From: an uncultured Ferrovum sp.
GTDB taxonomy: Bacteria > Pseudomonadota > Gammaproteobacteria > Burkholderiales > Ferrovaceae
Length of the DNA stretch: 43,351 nt
Assembly (NCBI GenBank): GCA_903893215.1
Contig: CAITLJ010000041.1
Coordinates: 1 to 43,351 of the forward strand
Direction of reading: 5' to 3'
The translations under genes and the position numbers were made by a program. Every line of letters begins with the position of its first letter. Positions within the stretch are counted from its first letter, which is position 1. The notes under the pieces are model-generated. The model had not been told where the DNA came from. It saw only the letters and a program-made list of their open reading frames with translations, and did no database searches. Shown here piece by piece: positions 17,659 to 26,570 of the stretch.

Positions 17659-17900
17659 CAGGTCTTGCCCTGCTCCTGACGCAGGCGATCGATCATGCTG
17701 ATCACGTCGCCCACGGTATGGATCTTGGCCTCATCGTTTTCCACCTTGATGTCGAACACGCTCTCAATGTCGAAAATCAGGTCAAACACCGACAGGGAGT
17801 CCAGTCCCAGCAACTCCAGGGTGGCTTCGGGAACGATCGCGTCGGGCGCGACTTCGAACTTGTCGGCAATCATCCCGCGCAGGGTTTCCAGGGTATCCAA
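17658..17900 (-). CDS. Acyl carrier protein
   Basis: About 80 residues. The phosphopantetheine-attachment motif LGLDSLSVFDLIFDIE contains the modified Ser in DSL. Helix I is DTLETLRGMIADKFEV and helix IV is TVGDVISMIDRLR. The start is uncertain: TTG 17900 gives the canonical length and has GAGG upstream. GTG 17939 (93 residues) and TTG 18005 (115 residues, with AGGA upstream) are possible but add sequence unlike acyl carrier proteins. It is the first gene of the carrier-synthase-MipA operon. Confidence 0.87.
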   Translation of the reverse strand: MDTLETLRGMIADKFEVAPDAIVPEATLELLGLDSLSVFDLIFDIESVFDIKVENDEAKIHTVGDVISMIDRLRQEQGKT

Positions 17901-18005
17901 AGCAAATACGTCCTCAGGCCATCCGGGCCAACTGGGCACGCAGCCCTCTGTGAAATGAGTGCTTCCGGGCGCGCGCAGATCCGCGCAGCCGCTCCAGCAC
18001 CTCAA

Positions 18006-18320
18006 CCTGTTCCTATCTTAACGCTTGTTGCACTTGCTTGCCCGCCTGCGCTGCGAAGGCGGACGGAATCCTGACTGTCAGCGCGCTCGCGCCCCCCGGG
18101 TTCCGCATGCCTGCCCCGTAAAGTGTGAGCGATTGTAACCGAAGCAGACACAAAGCCTCCTGTCATCACGCTCAGAAAAACACAAGATCGCGCTGTTCGC
18201 CCCCGAAGCGCTTGCGTCGATGAGGAAATATGCGACGCTGGCGCCCGTTTTGCGGGACAATCGGCGCGTGGAAAATGATTCCACGCCCGTCAGGCCACTC
18301 CACCCGCCGCCAAAGCGCGC
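18006..18320. other. Divergent intergenic region with a perfect hairpin
   Basis: This gap separates the leftward acyl-carrier operon from the rightward TonB-like gene. No gene is visible. GCGTGGAA (18266-18273) and TTCCACGC (18279-18286) form a perfect 8-bp inverted repeat around AATGA, 35 bp before the TonB-like start; it could be an operator or a leader hairpin. No convincing -35/-10 pair was found for either direction. Confidence 0.55.
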
Positions 18321-20597
18321 ATGATCGATACCCAATTCGCCGAGCAAGCCAGACTCCGCCTTCGCTATGCGCTGGCGGCTTCTGTGCTGCTGCATCTGTT
18401 GGTGCTCGCCGTCCGCCTGCGCACCGAAGATGTTGGGGTCAGCAACGAGGGTCTCAGCGGGTCGAGCGCCAGCCCACAGATCACCGAGCTCACCCTGAGC
18501 GTATCCATTGAACCGCCAGTGGGGGGCGCTTCCGCGCCAGAAGGCGCAGCTGCCACCGCCGCCCGGCAACTGATGACGGCCAGCGGGACAGACCGCAGCC
18601 CGTCTTCCACCGTCGCACCGGCCGCCTTGCCGTCGAACGCAGCCCCATCGCCGGGCGGTGTCGCGCAGACCGTGCCATCGCGCGCAGCCTTGCAGACCAG
18701 CCCCGCAGCCCGCGCCATCAAGCCTGCCGCCGCGCCGGTCGGCGCCAACCCGCCACCAGCAACCGCACTCCGGGTGCCGCCGCCTCCACCCTCGGTCCCG
18801 GCGACCCCGGCGGTCACACCTCCAGCTGCTGCGATTCCGGCGCCTGCCAGAGTCGTCAAGGCAGCACCGCCCCCCAAACCCCGACAGGCCAGGACTGCCA
18901 AAGCCCGCCCGGCGCCCAGCCCACCGAAGGGCGCCCCGATCCTGACCCAGGACAACGACGCCGAGGCGTTGGCGATCTCCCGTGGCCAAGCGCGCGAGGC
19001 CGCATTGCAGGCAAAACAGGCAGCCGAACAGCGCGCAGCGGAAGACGCGCAGGCACGCGCGGACCTCGCCCAACAGGCCGCCATTGATCAGGCGCGCGCT
19101 GCCCGCGCAGAGAGCGAGCGCCTGCGTCTGGAGACCGCCCGACTGGAAGCGGAAGCAGCGGCCGAACGCCAGAAGCTGGCCGAACTGGAGCGCCAGAAGC
19201 TGGACCAGAATGAAGTTCAGCAGCGGGAATCCCGTCAATTGCTGGCACGTCAGGCGGCCGAGCTGGCAGCCACACGCGCAGCACAGATCGCCGCCGACAA
19301 GGCCGCCGCCGAGCTGCGTGCCGAAGCACGCCGCCGCGCCGAGGCAGAAGCCGAAGCCGAAGCCGAAGCACGTCAGGCGGCTGCAGAGCTGGCGGCGCGT
19401 CAAGCAGCCGAAGCCAGTGCACTGGCGGCGCAGCAAGCCATCGCGGAGGCGCGTCGGGTGGCCGACGCGCGCGCTGCCGCAGACGCCCGTGCCGCGGCAG
19501 CGGAACTTGCCAGTCGTCAGGCCGCCGAGACTGCGGCCAAAGCGGCACAACAGGCCGTGGAGGACGCCAGGGCCGCTGCAGCCGCCAAGGCTGCAGCCGA
19601 AGCCAAGGCTGCCACAGAAGCCCAGGCAGCAGAACAAGCACGACAGGCAGCCTCTGACCTGGCCAGTCGCCAGGCAGCCGAGGCAGCCGCACGCAGTGCC
19701 CGCCAGGCGGTTGCAGATGTCCGCGCCGCCGCAGAGGCCCAGGCTGCCGCCGATGCGCGTGCTGCTGCCGAAGCGCGGGCCGCCGCCGATGCCCGCGCTG
19801 CTGCCGAAGCACGGGCCGCCGCCGATGCCCGTGCCGCTGCCGAAGCGCGGGCCGCCGCCGATGCGCGCGCCGCAGCTGAAGCCAAGGCCGCCGGGGAAGC
19901 GCGCGCCGCCGCCGAAGCCAAGGCCGCCGGGGAAGCGCGCGCCGCCGCCGAAGCCAAGGCCGCTGGCGAAGCAAGAGCCGCAGGTGAAGCGGCAGCGGCA
20001 GCGGCGGCCGCTGCAAAGGTAGCGGGGATCAGCGACGGTAGCGTAAAGGAAGGCAGCGGCACTGGTGCCAGCGGCAGCGCGCCGCTCGCGCGACCCAGCC
20101 GCAAAAGCCTGAACGACCTGCTGACCTTGCCCGGCAATGGCGGCACCGGCAAGACTTCCGCTGCGCCACGCGTGGTGGTGCCCCGTCCCAGTGAAATCCC
20201 GGATCCACGTGCCACGGCATCCGGTGACCCGGGGCGTCGCAAGGTGCAGTTTGGCGGGCCGCTCGACCGTGAACTCGGGCCGGTGATTTACGCCGAAAGC
20301 TGGCGTCAGAAAGTCGAGCAGAACGCCACCCTGGAATTGCTGCACGGCATTCCCTTGACCAGCTACGCGTCGCCAGTTGTTAGCGTGGCCGTGCGCAGCG
20401 ATGGTTCCGTCGAAAGCATCCGCTTCATCAAATCAAGCGGCTCGGCGCAGGTCGATGATGCCGTGCGGAGCATCATCAATGCGCTGGCACCGTACCCTCC
20501 GTTCCAGGCCGATCTTGCGCTGGACTACGACGTGGTGGAAATTCGTCGCACCTGGACTTTCAATACAGCCGTCCGGTTGTTCGCGGCCGGACCATGA
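18321..20597 (+). CDS. Very long TonB-family protein with a TolA-like Ala-rich helix
   Basis: 758 residues, about three times the length of E. coli TonB. Residues 14-32 (LRYALAASVLLHLLVLAV) form the membrane anchor with the HLL His typical of TonB/TolA. Residues 45-210 are Pro/Ala/Ser-rich. Residues 215-570 are an Ala/Glu/Arg/Lys-rich helix like TolA domain II, ending in 12-residue tandem repeats. A Gly/Ser linker follows. Residues about 665-750 are a TonB C-terminal domain (VSVAVRSDGSVESIRFIKSSG, EIRRTWTF). It probably transmits proton-motive energy to outer-membrane receptors. No exbB/exbD lies nearby. Its end overlaps the MFS gene by 4 bp. Confidence 0.88.
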   Translation: MIDTQFAEQARLRLRYALAASVLLHLLVLAVRLRTEDVGVSNEGLSGSSASPQITELTLSVSIEPPVGGASAPEGAAATAARQLMTASGTDRSPSSTVAPAALPSNAAPSPGGVAQTVPSRAALQTSPAARAIKPAAAPVGANPPPATALRVPPPPPSVPATPAVTPPAAAIPAPARVVKAAPPPKPRQARTAKARPAPSPPKGAPILTQDNDAEALAISRGQAREAALQAKQAAEQRAAEDAQARADLAQQAAIDQARAARAESERLRLETARLEAEAAAERQKLAELERQKLDQNEVQQRESRQLLARQAAELAATRAAQIAADKAAAELRAEARRRAEAEAEAEAEARQAAAELAARQAAEASALAAQQAIAEARRVADARAAADARAAAAELASRQAAETAAKAAQQAVEDARAAAAAKAAAEAKAATEAQAAEQARQAASDLASRQAAEAAARSARQAVADVRAAAEAQAAADARAAAEARAAADARAAAEARAAADARAAAEARAAADARAAAEAKAAGEARAAAEAKAAGEARAAAEAKAAGEARAAGEAAAAAAAAAKVAGISDGSVKEGSGTGASGSAPLARPSRKSLNDLLTLPGNGGTGKTSAAPRVVVPRPSEIPDPRATASGDPGRRKVQFGGPLDRELGPVIYAESWRQKVEQNATLELLHGIPLTSYASPVVSVAVRSDGSVESIRFIKSSGSAQVDDAVRSIINALAPYPPFQADLALDYDVVEIRRTWTFNTAVRLFAAGP
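19743..19976 (+). repeat. 36-bp tandem repeats encoding AAADARAAAEAR-type units
   Basis: Four consecutive 36-bp units from 19743 encode AAADARAAAEA(R/K). A half unit follows at 19887, then two 36-bp units encode AAAEAKAAGEAR. Near-identity at the DNA level means copy number could vary between strains, changing the length of the periplasmic helix in 12-residue steps. Confidence 0.9.
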
Positions 20598-21919
20598 GCG
20601 CCGCGCCCTCCCCGGGATTGCGCCTGAGCAATCACCTCGCTGTGCGAATGACCCGCCATCACCTGCATTACGCCTGGCTGGTGGCTGCTCTCACCTTCAT
20701 GACCATGCTGATGATGGCAGCCGCACTGGGCTTGCCGGGCGCCCTGATCCTGCCTCTGGGCAAGGAATTCGGCTGGACCACCCGGCAGATCTCGTCGGCT
20801 CTGGCCATCCGTTTTGCCTTATATGGCTTGCTGGGTCCCTTCACTGCGTTGATGATCGGGCGACTCGGAGCACGCACGGTCATGCTTGCCGGCCTGCTGC
20901 TGGTCGGCGGCAGCATGGCACTTGCCACCGTGATGGACAGTCTTTGGCAACTCTTCGTGCTCTGGGGGCTGGTGCTGGGCATAGGATCCGGCATGACCGC
21001 TATCGTGCTGGGCGCCGCAGTGGCGAACCACTGGTTTGAAACTCAACGCGGCCTTGTGGTGGGACTGCTGACCGCGAGCGCGGCCACGGGCCAATTATTG
21101 TTCCTGCCCCTGGCCGCCGCCCTGATCAGCGCGCATGGCTGGCGCGCTGCCGTCCTGCCGGTGGTGATCGGCACGGTGGTGGTCGGGCTGCTGGTGTTGC
21201 TGCTGATGCGCAACCGCCCGCAGGATCTTGGGCTGCAGCCCTTCGGAAGTCACCCGGACAGCGCTGCGCAAGCCAACGCAGCCAACCGGTTGACAGACGC
21301 TGACCAACTGACTTGGCGCACACCTTTCGCCGTCCTGCGCCAAGCGATGGGCGTACCCACGTTCTGGCTGCTGTTCGGCACTTTTTTTATCTGTGGATTG
21401 AGCACCAACGGATTGATCCAGACCCACTTCATCACGCTTTGCAGCGACCGTGGCATGGGCGCCGTGCCGGCAGCAGCGGCGCTTGCCATGATGGGGACCT
21501 TCGATCTGATCGGCACCATTGCGTCGGGCTGGCTGTCGGACCGCTATGACAACCGCAAACTTCTGGCGGTGTATTACGGCCTGCGCGGTCTATCGCTGTT
21601 CTGGCTGCCACAATCGGCGTTCAGCCTGAGCGGCCTTGCCTTGTTCAACGTGTTTTATGGACTCGACTGGATCGCCACTGTGCCGCCCACGGTGCGGCTG
21701 ACCAATCAGCATTTCGGCCCGACACGGGCGGCCATGGTGTTTGGCTGGGTTTTTGCTGGACACCAGCTCGGCTCAGCCACGGCGGCCTACGGCGCAGGGT
21801 GGTCGCGCAGCTTCTGGCTGACGTACACGCCGGCAATCTATGCGGCGGCTTGTGCCTGCGTGCTGGCCGCAGGCATAAGCCTGCTGATCACACGCGCGCC
21901 GGGCGGCCAGCCCGCCTGA
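20594..21919 (+). CDS. MFS transporter
   Basis: 441 residues with about 12 transmembrane helices and the loop 2-3 MFS motif in ALMIGRLGARTV. The sequence LPLGKEFGWTTRQIS and the overall pattern recall the oxalate/formate and monocarboxylate branch, but the substrate is not deducible. ATG 20594 overlaps the TonB-like stop (ATGA), so the two are translationally coupled. This pairing suggests an outer-membrane receptor elsewhere delivers a solute that this carrier moves across the inner membrane (inference). Confidence 0.9.
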   Translation: MSAAPSPGLRLSNHLAVRMTRHHLHYAWLVAALTFMTMLMMAAALGLPGALILPLGKEFGWTTRQISSALAIRFALYGLLGPFTALMIGRLGARTVMLAGLLLVGGSMALATVMDSLWQLFVLWGLVLGIGSGMTAIVLGAAVANHWFETQRGLVVGLLTASAATGQLLFLPLAAALISAHGWRAAVLPVVIGTVVVGLLVLLLMRNRPQDLGLQPFGSHPDSAAQANAANRLTDADQLTWRTPFAVLRQAMGVPTFWLLFGTFFICGLSTNGLIQTHFITLCSDRGMGAVPAAAALAMMGTFDLIGTIASGWLSDRYDNRKLLAVYYGLRGLSLFWLPQSAFSLSGLALFNVFYGLDWIATVPPTVRLTNQHFGPTRAAMVFGWVFAGHQLGSATAAYGAGWSRSFWLTYTPAIYAAACACVLAAGISLLITRAPGGQPA

Positions 21920-21943
21920 GCGGACCGGCCACCGCCGCGATAC

Positions 21944-22477
21944 TCAGCGGGCCGTGGCCTTCTTGCCCAGATCCGCGGCCGCCTTGATGTTGGTCTCGGC
22001 CAGTTCGGTGGCGTGCAGGGTGGCCTTGTTGAGGCTGTCATAGGCCAGATTGGCGGCACCCATCAACGACTTGAAAGCCGCGACTGCGACTTCGCTGCCA
22101 GCCGGTGCATTGCTGCCAACGCCGTCCAGTGTCGACGACAAGGTCTTGTTCATGTCGGCCATCTGGCTTTCAAAATGCTTGGCGATCGCGCGCTGATTGC
22201 TGGTGGCGATGTCATAGCTGCTGCGGGCGTAGGCCATCAGGCGATCAACCGCAGGTTGTGCCAGGGTGGATTGCAGGCTGGCCATCTCCTGCGGGGTCTT
22301 GGCAGCCACCATCTGCTTTGCTGCGCCGGCACTTTCTTCCAGCACGTCACGGGCAGCGTTCAGATTGAGCGGGGCAAAGCGCTCGAAGCCGGCAAACACC
22401 AGACCAGCAAAGGCAATGGCGGAATCCATACCGGCTTTCTGGTTGGCGGCAAAGTGTTCGTTCAGGGCAAAATTCAT
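21944..22477 (-). CDS. Phasin (polyhydroxyalkanoate granule protein)
   Basis: 177 residues, entirely helical and low in aromatic residues. It has the phasin-family pattern FAGLVFAGFERFAPLNLNAARDVLEESA followed by KQMVAAKTPQEM and a C-terminal helical segment ending DLGKKATAR. Phasins coat PHA granules and control their number and size. Start at ATG 22477 (MNFALNEHF) with GGAG 7 bases upstream; the longer frame is not used. It has its own sigma-70 promoter with a near-palindrome at the start site. Confidence 0.88.
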   Translation of the reverse strand: MNFALNEHFAANQKAGMDSAIAFAGLVFAGFERFAPLNLNAARDVLEESAGAAKQMVAAKTPQEMASLQSTLAQPAVDRLMAYARSSYDIATSNQRAIAKHFESQMADMNKTLSSTLDGVGSNAPAGSEVAVAAFKSLMGAANLAYDSLNKATLHATELAETNIKAAADLGKKATAR

Positions 22478-22559
22478 GAGGTGACTCCAGTGAGCAAGAT
22501 GCCGGCGCGCGGCTTTGAAATGGACCACCTCATGCGCTGTCGATCAGGGAGATGGATGT

Positions 22560-22576
22560 TTGCTGCAATGCAACAA
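22560..22576. promoter_or_regulatory. Near-palindromic operator candidate (PhaR-like) of the phasin gene
   Basis: TTGCTGCAATGCAACAA differs from its own reverse complement (TTGTTGCATTGCAGCAA) at only three positions. It covers the expected transcription start of the phasin promoter. PhaR repressors of phasin genes bind TGC/GCA-rich sites and are released by PHA, so this is a reasonable PhaR site. No phaR gene lies in the window. Confidence 0.45.
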
Positions 22577-22581
22577 GCGCA

Positions 22582-22609
22582 ATTCTAAGCTCTTGCAGCA
22601 CTAAGTCAA
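22582..22609 (-). promoter_or_regulatory. Sigma-70 promoter of the phasin gene
   Basis: Reading leftward, TTGACT (complement of 22604-22609) and TAGAAT (complement of 22582-22587) are separated by 16 bp. Each matches the consensus at five of six bases. The start site falls near 22574, inside the near-palindrome. Confidence 0.65.
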
Positions 22610-22664
22610 GCTGTTTGTTGCACCGCACAATCGGGGCTCGTCGTGCGGCGTGAAAATGGCACCG

Positions 22665-23687
22665 TCACAGCGGTCCGGCGGCGTCTGCGCCCAGGACCGC
22701 CCCGGGAAGATCGACCGCCCAACAGGCAAGCGTCCGCCCAGCCGCTTCCTGAGTCGGCGGCGCCTCGGCATGGCAGCGTGCCTGCGCTTGTGGACAACGC
22801 TCAGCGAAGGCACAACCGGCCGGCAAAGCCCGCAAGTCGGGCGGCGCACCTGCAATCACCGGCAGCGCTTGGCCACGGGCCCGCCCGCTGGTCGCGCGGG
22901 CGGATGCCAGCAAGCCCTGCGAATAGGGATGCCGGGGATCCTCCAGCAGGAGCGCGACCGATGCCGACTCCACGATGCGACCGGCGTACATCACGGCCAC
23001 CCGCCCGGCCACTGCGGCCGCCGCTGCAATATCGTGTGTGACCAGCATCACCGCCATGCCTGATTCCTGCTGCAGGTCGGCCAGCAGGGCCAGGATTTGT
23101 GCCTGCACACTGGAATCCAGCGCCGTGGTTGGCTCATCGGCCAACAACAAACGGGGTTGGCACGACAGCGCTAGGGCAATCATCGCGCGCTGGCGCATGC
23201 CACCCGACAGTTCATGCGGATAGGTGTCCAGCCGACGCCGGGCCTGCGGAATCCGCACGCGTTCCAGCAAGTTGAACGCCGTTTGCCGGGCGGCCCTCCG
23301 GTCCATCCCGGTATGCGCGCGCACCACCTCGCTGATCTGGTCACCAATGGTGTACACCGGATCGAAAGCCAGACCAGGCTCCTGGAAGATCATCGACACC
23401 ACCCCGCCGCGCAGGCGCCGCAGCGCCGCTGGCGGCATGGTCAGCACGTCTTCACCGTCCACCCGCACTTGCCCCTGCACGCGTGTCGTCGCGGCAGGAT
23501 GCAGTCGCAGCAGGGCACGCAACAGCACACTCTTGCCGCTGCCCGATTCACCAATCAGACCGAGCACCTCCCCTGCAGCCACCTGCAAGGTCAGGTCGCT
23601 CAGCGCATGCGCGCGACCTTGCCCCATGAACTGCAGGGACAGGCGATTGACCTCCAGCAGGGGCGAGGCCATCAGATCGTCACGCAT
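22665..23687 (-). CDS. Peptide/nickel-type ABC transporter ATP-binding protein (OppD/DppD-like)
   Basis: 340-residue ATPase. Walker A is [11 protein letters not shown], the ABC signature is LSGGMRQR, Walker B is [12 protein letters not shown], and the H-loop is VTHD. The C-terminal oligopeptide-transporter extension has the [15 protein letters not shown] Cys cluster that in this family can bind a [4Fe-4S] cluster. ATG 23687 has GGAG 8 bases upstream and overlaps the upstream ATPase by 16 bp. It is the last gene of the five-gene importer. Confidence 0.93.
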   Translation of the reverse strand: MRDDLMASPLLEVNRLSLQFMGQGRAHALSDLTLQVAAGEVLGLIGESGSGKSVLLRALLRLHPAATTRVQGQVRVDGEDVLTMPPAALRRLRGGVVSMIFQEPGLAFDPVYTIGDQISEVVRAHTGMDRRAARQTAFNLLERVRIPQARRRLDTYPHELSGGMRQRAMIALALSCQPRLLLADEPTTALDSSVQAQILALLADLQQESGMAVMLVTHDIAAAAAVAGRVAVMYAGRIVESASVALLLEDPRHPYSQGLLASARATSGRARGQALPVIAGAPPDLRALPAGCAFAERCPQAQARCHAEAPPTQEAAGRTLACWAVDLPGAVLGADAAGPL

Positions 23688-24790
23688 CCCTGATCTCCCT
23701 CCGGCGCACGCTGATCGGCTTCGCGCAGCAATGAACGCGCGGACCCCGGGTGCAATGGGTCAAGCGCGGCAGGCAGGGCACCCTCGGCCAAATGACAGGC
23801 CACCCAATGTCCCGGACTGAGCGCCCGCAACTGCGGCGCCTGCAGCACGCATTCGGCGCAGGCACGCGGGCAGCGCGACGCAAAGCGGCAGCCCGTCGGC
23901 GGATTGATCGGACTGGGCGGATCGCCCTGCAGCGCTGGTCCAAGGCTGCCCGGCTTGAGGGTACTCGCCTCGAGCAAGGCCTGGGTATAGGGATGCAAGG
24001 GTTGGGCAAACAGCGCATTCACCGGCGCCAATTCCACCACCTGACCGAGATACATCACCAGGACGCGGTCAGCCAGATAGTTCACCACCTGCAGATCGTG
24101 CGAAATGAACAGATAGGTCAGGCCGCGCTCCGCTTTCAGTTCCTGCAGCAGGTTGAGCACCTGCGCCTGCACCGACTTGTCGAGTGCTGCCACGGCTTCA
24201 TCCAGGATCAGCATACGCGGCTCGAACGCCAGCGCTCGCGCAATATTGATCCGCTGACGCTGGCCACCCGAGAGTTGATGCGGCAGGCATCGCGCAAAGC
24301 GGACAGGATCCAGTCCCACCCGAGCCATCAGGTCGGCGGTGCGCGCCAACGCTGCACTGCGTGACAGGCCATGCACCTGCGGGCCATAGGCAATCGACTC
24401 GGCTGCGGTCAGCCGCGGATTGAGGGACGCAAAGGAATCCTGAAATACCATCTGCAGCTTGCGCCGATAGTCGCGTAAGGCAAGGCCGCCAAATTCTGCC
24501 ACCCCTTCCCCGTCAAAGATCAGCGTCCCGGCGTCCGCCGGCAGCAACCGCGCCACCAACCGGGCGGTGGTGGATTTGCCGCAACCGGACTCACCGACAA
24601 CCGCCAGGGTTTCTCCCTTGTGCACATCAAAGCTGATGCCGTCCACGGCATGCACCTGCTGACGGGTTTGCCAGGGCCAACCGGCCCGGACCGGAAAATA
24701 TTTGCGCAGCCGCTCCACCCGCAACAGGGGTTGCGCCGGACCGCCGCGCCCAGGCAGCGCAGGCAGTTGCCCAAGTCCGGCAACACTCAC
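23672..24790 (-). CDS. Peptide/nickel-type ABC transporter ATP-binding protein (OppF/DppF-like)
   Basis: 372-residue second ATPase. Walker A is GESGCGKSTTA, the signature is LSGGQRQRINIARAL, and Walker B is LILDEAVAALD. The ATPase carries SVQAQVLNLLQEL and the C-terminal Cys-rich GCRFASRCPRACAEC. The N-terminal VRAGWPWQTRQQVHAVDGISF spacer is typical of the F subunit. It overlaps the DppC-like permease by 4 bp. Confidence 0.93.
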   Translation of the reverse strand: MSVAGLGQLPALPGRGGPAQPLLRVERLRKYFPVRAGWPWQTRQQVHAVDGISFDVHKGETLAVVGESGCGKSTTARLVARLLPADAGTLIFDGEGVAEFGGLALRDYRRKLQMVFQDSFASLNPRLTAAESIAYGPQVHGLSRSAALARTADLMARVGLDPVRFARCLPHQLSGGQRQRINIARALAFEPRMLILDEAVAALDKSVQAQVLNLLQELKAERGLTYLFISHDLQVVNYLADRVLVMYLGQVVELAPVNALFAQPLHPYTQALLEASTLKPGSLGPALQGDPPSPINPPTGCRFASRCPRACAECVLQAPQLRALSPGHWVACHLAEGALPAALDPLHPGSARSLLREADQRAPEGDQGCVTI

Positions 24791-25614
24791 GGCCGGCCTC
24801 CCGGCGCGCCGCGCACGCCATCAGCGAGTAGGTTGAAAGCCATCGACGTAACGAAGATCATGGCGCCCGGCAGGGCAGCCACCACGGGATTGACGAAGAT
24901 CGCCGAGCGCAGGGTATTCAGCATCAGCCCCCATTCGGGTTGCGGTGGGCGCACACCCAGCCCCAGAAACGACAGCCCGGAAGCCAGGATCATGCTGACG
25001 CTGATCAGCCCAGAGGCATAGATGAAAACCGGCCCGAGCACATTACCCAGCACATGCACCCGCAAGATCGACCACGTACCCGCCCCGCTCATGCGGGCCG
25101 CATCGATATATTCGCGCTGCCGCACCTGGGTGGTGGCGCTCTCGGCAATGCGCACCACCTGCGGCAAAAACACCAGCGTAAGCGCCACCAGGCTGTTGGT
25201 GATGCCCGGCCCAAGCGCACCCGCCACCGCCACGGCCAGCAGCACTGACGGAAAGGCATAGAACACGTCCAGCACACGCATTACAAGCGAGTTGAGCCAG
25301 CCACCGGCATAACCGGCCACCACACCAATCGCCGTGCCAAGCACAAAAGCCGCCAATACGGGAACCACCCCCAGCAACAGCGACATGCGGCCGCCATACA
25401 CAAGGCGCGACAGCAGATCACGGCCGATTTCATCGGTACCAAGCAGATAGCCGGCACTCCCGACTGGCAGAAGGCGTTGCAGCATGCTCGCATGCAGGGG
25501 GTCGGCCGGTGCCACCCAGGGGGCGAATACGGCTGCGCCCAGGATCAGCAGCAGGACGATGGCGCTCAGGGCCGCCATCGGCTGGCGCCGCAGCCATTGC
25601 ACAAGCGTCGTCAT
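24787..25614 (-). CDS. Peptide-type ABC transporter permease (OppC/DppC-like)
   Basis: 275 residues, six membrane helices. The N-terminal LLGTDEIGRDLLSRLVYGGRMSL is the DppC hallmark, and the EAA loop EYIDAARMSGAGTWSILRVHVL contacts the ATPases. Together with the neighbouring DppB-like subunit it forms the heterodimeric channel. Its start overlaps the end of the DppB-like gene (4 bp). Confidence 0.94.
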   Translation of the reverse strand: MTTLVQWLRRQPMAALSAIVLLLILGAAVFAPWVAPADPLHASMLQRLLPVGSAGYLLGTDEIGRDLLSRLVYGGRMSLLLGVVPVLAAFVLGTAIGVVAGYAGGWLNSLVMRVLDVFYAFPSVLLAVAVAGALGPGITNSLVALTLVFLPQVVRIAESATTQVRQREYIDAARMSGAGTWSILRVHVLGNVLGPVFIYASGLISVSMILASGLSFLGLGVRPPQPEWGLMLNTLRSAIFVNPVVAALPGAMIFVTSMAFNLLADGVRGAPGGRP

Positions 25615-26564
25615 CGCCGCGTCATCCGTGGATCAAGCAACGGCTGCAACAGGTCGACAAGCAGGTTCAGGCTCACAAAGATCAGGCACAGCACCAGCAG
25701 GATGCCCTGCAGCAGCGGTATGTCGCGCTGGAAGATTGCCGTGTTGAGCAGCAGGCCGGTGCCCGGCCAGGCAAACACGGTCTCGACCAGGATCGAGCCC
25801 CCCATCAGATACCCCAATTGCAGACCGGCCACCGCCACCACCGTGGGGGCCGCATTGCGGGCCACATGGCGCACCAGCGCACCGTCTCCTAACCCGCGCG
25901 CACGCAGCGCGGTCACGAACTCCTGCTGCATCAGATCGCCGATCAGGGCGCGCGTTGTACGCGCCAGAATGCCAAGCGGAATTACACACAAGGTGAGCGC
26001 CGGCAGTACCAGATGACGCAGATGTGCACCATCCCAGACCCATTCAGCCGACCCGCCGGGGCCTGCCCCCATCGCCGGCAGCCAGCCCAGCTTGACGGAA
26101 AACACGATGGTCAGGACCAGGCCCAGCCAGTAATGCGGAATGCTCACCCCGACCACCGAAAGCGCAGTCACCGATCGATCGATCCAGCCTCCGCCAAAAA
26201 AACCGGCGACCGCACCCAGCAGGGTACCCAGCAGCACCCCCAGGGTAGCCGCCACCCCGGCCAGCACCAGGGTGTTACCCAGCGCTGACGCCACCTCGCC
26301 GGCCACCGAACGCCCGCTTGCGATCGAACTGCCCAGGTCGCCATGCACGGCGCGATTCAGCCACAAGCCATAGCGCACTGGCAGCGGCTGATCCAGGCCA
26401 TAGGTCACTTTCAGCGCCTCGATCACATCGGCCGGGGCGTCGGCGGGCGCGATGGCATTCAGCGGGTCGCCCGGTGCCAGATACACCAGCAGGAACGACA
26501 CCATGGTCACGCCAAGCGCAATCGGGACGGCGTACAGCAGACGGCGCAACAGGGTTTGCCACAT
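25611..26564 (-). CDS. Peptide-type ABC transporter permease (OppB/DppB-like)
   Basis: 317 residues. It opens LLRRLLYAVPIALGVTMVSFLLVYLAPGDPL, the characteristic DppB start, then has a periplasmic stretch with the YGLDQPLPVRY motif and an EAA loop (EFVTALRARGLGDGALVRHV). It begins 6 bp after the binding-protein stop. Confidence 0.94.
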   Translation of the reverse strand: MWQTLLRRLLYAVPIALGVTMVSFLLVYLAPGDPLNAIAPADAPADVIEALKVTYGLDQPLPVRYGLWLNRAVHGDLGSSIASGRSVAGEVASALGNTLVLAGVAATLGVLLGTLLGAVAGFFGGGWIDRSVTALSVVGVSIPHYWLGLVLTIVFSVKLGWLPAMGAGPGGSAEWVWDGAHLRHLVLPALTLCVIPLGILARTTRALIGDLMQQEFVTALRARGLGDGALVRHVARNAAPTVVAVAGLQLGYLMGGSILVETVFAWPGTGLLLNTAIFQRDIPLLQGILLVLCLIFVSLNLLVDLLQPLLDPRMTRR

Positions 26565-26570
26565 GGGGGC

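Noticed and set aside
19743-19976. CRISPR array
   Set aside because: The regularly spaced repeats are contiguous in-frame 36-bp protein repeats with no spacers, inside a coding region.
18078-20345. Leftward 755-codon open frame rich in Gly/Cys opposite the TonB-like gene
   Set aside because: It is the mirror of the Ala-rich repeat region; the composition is a reverse-complement artefact of GCC/GCG/GAA codons, it has no ribosome-binding site, and the rightward frame has a membrane anchor and a TonB domain.
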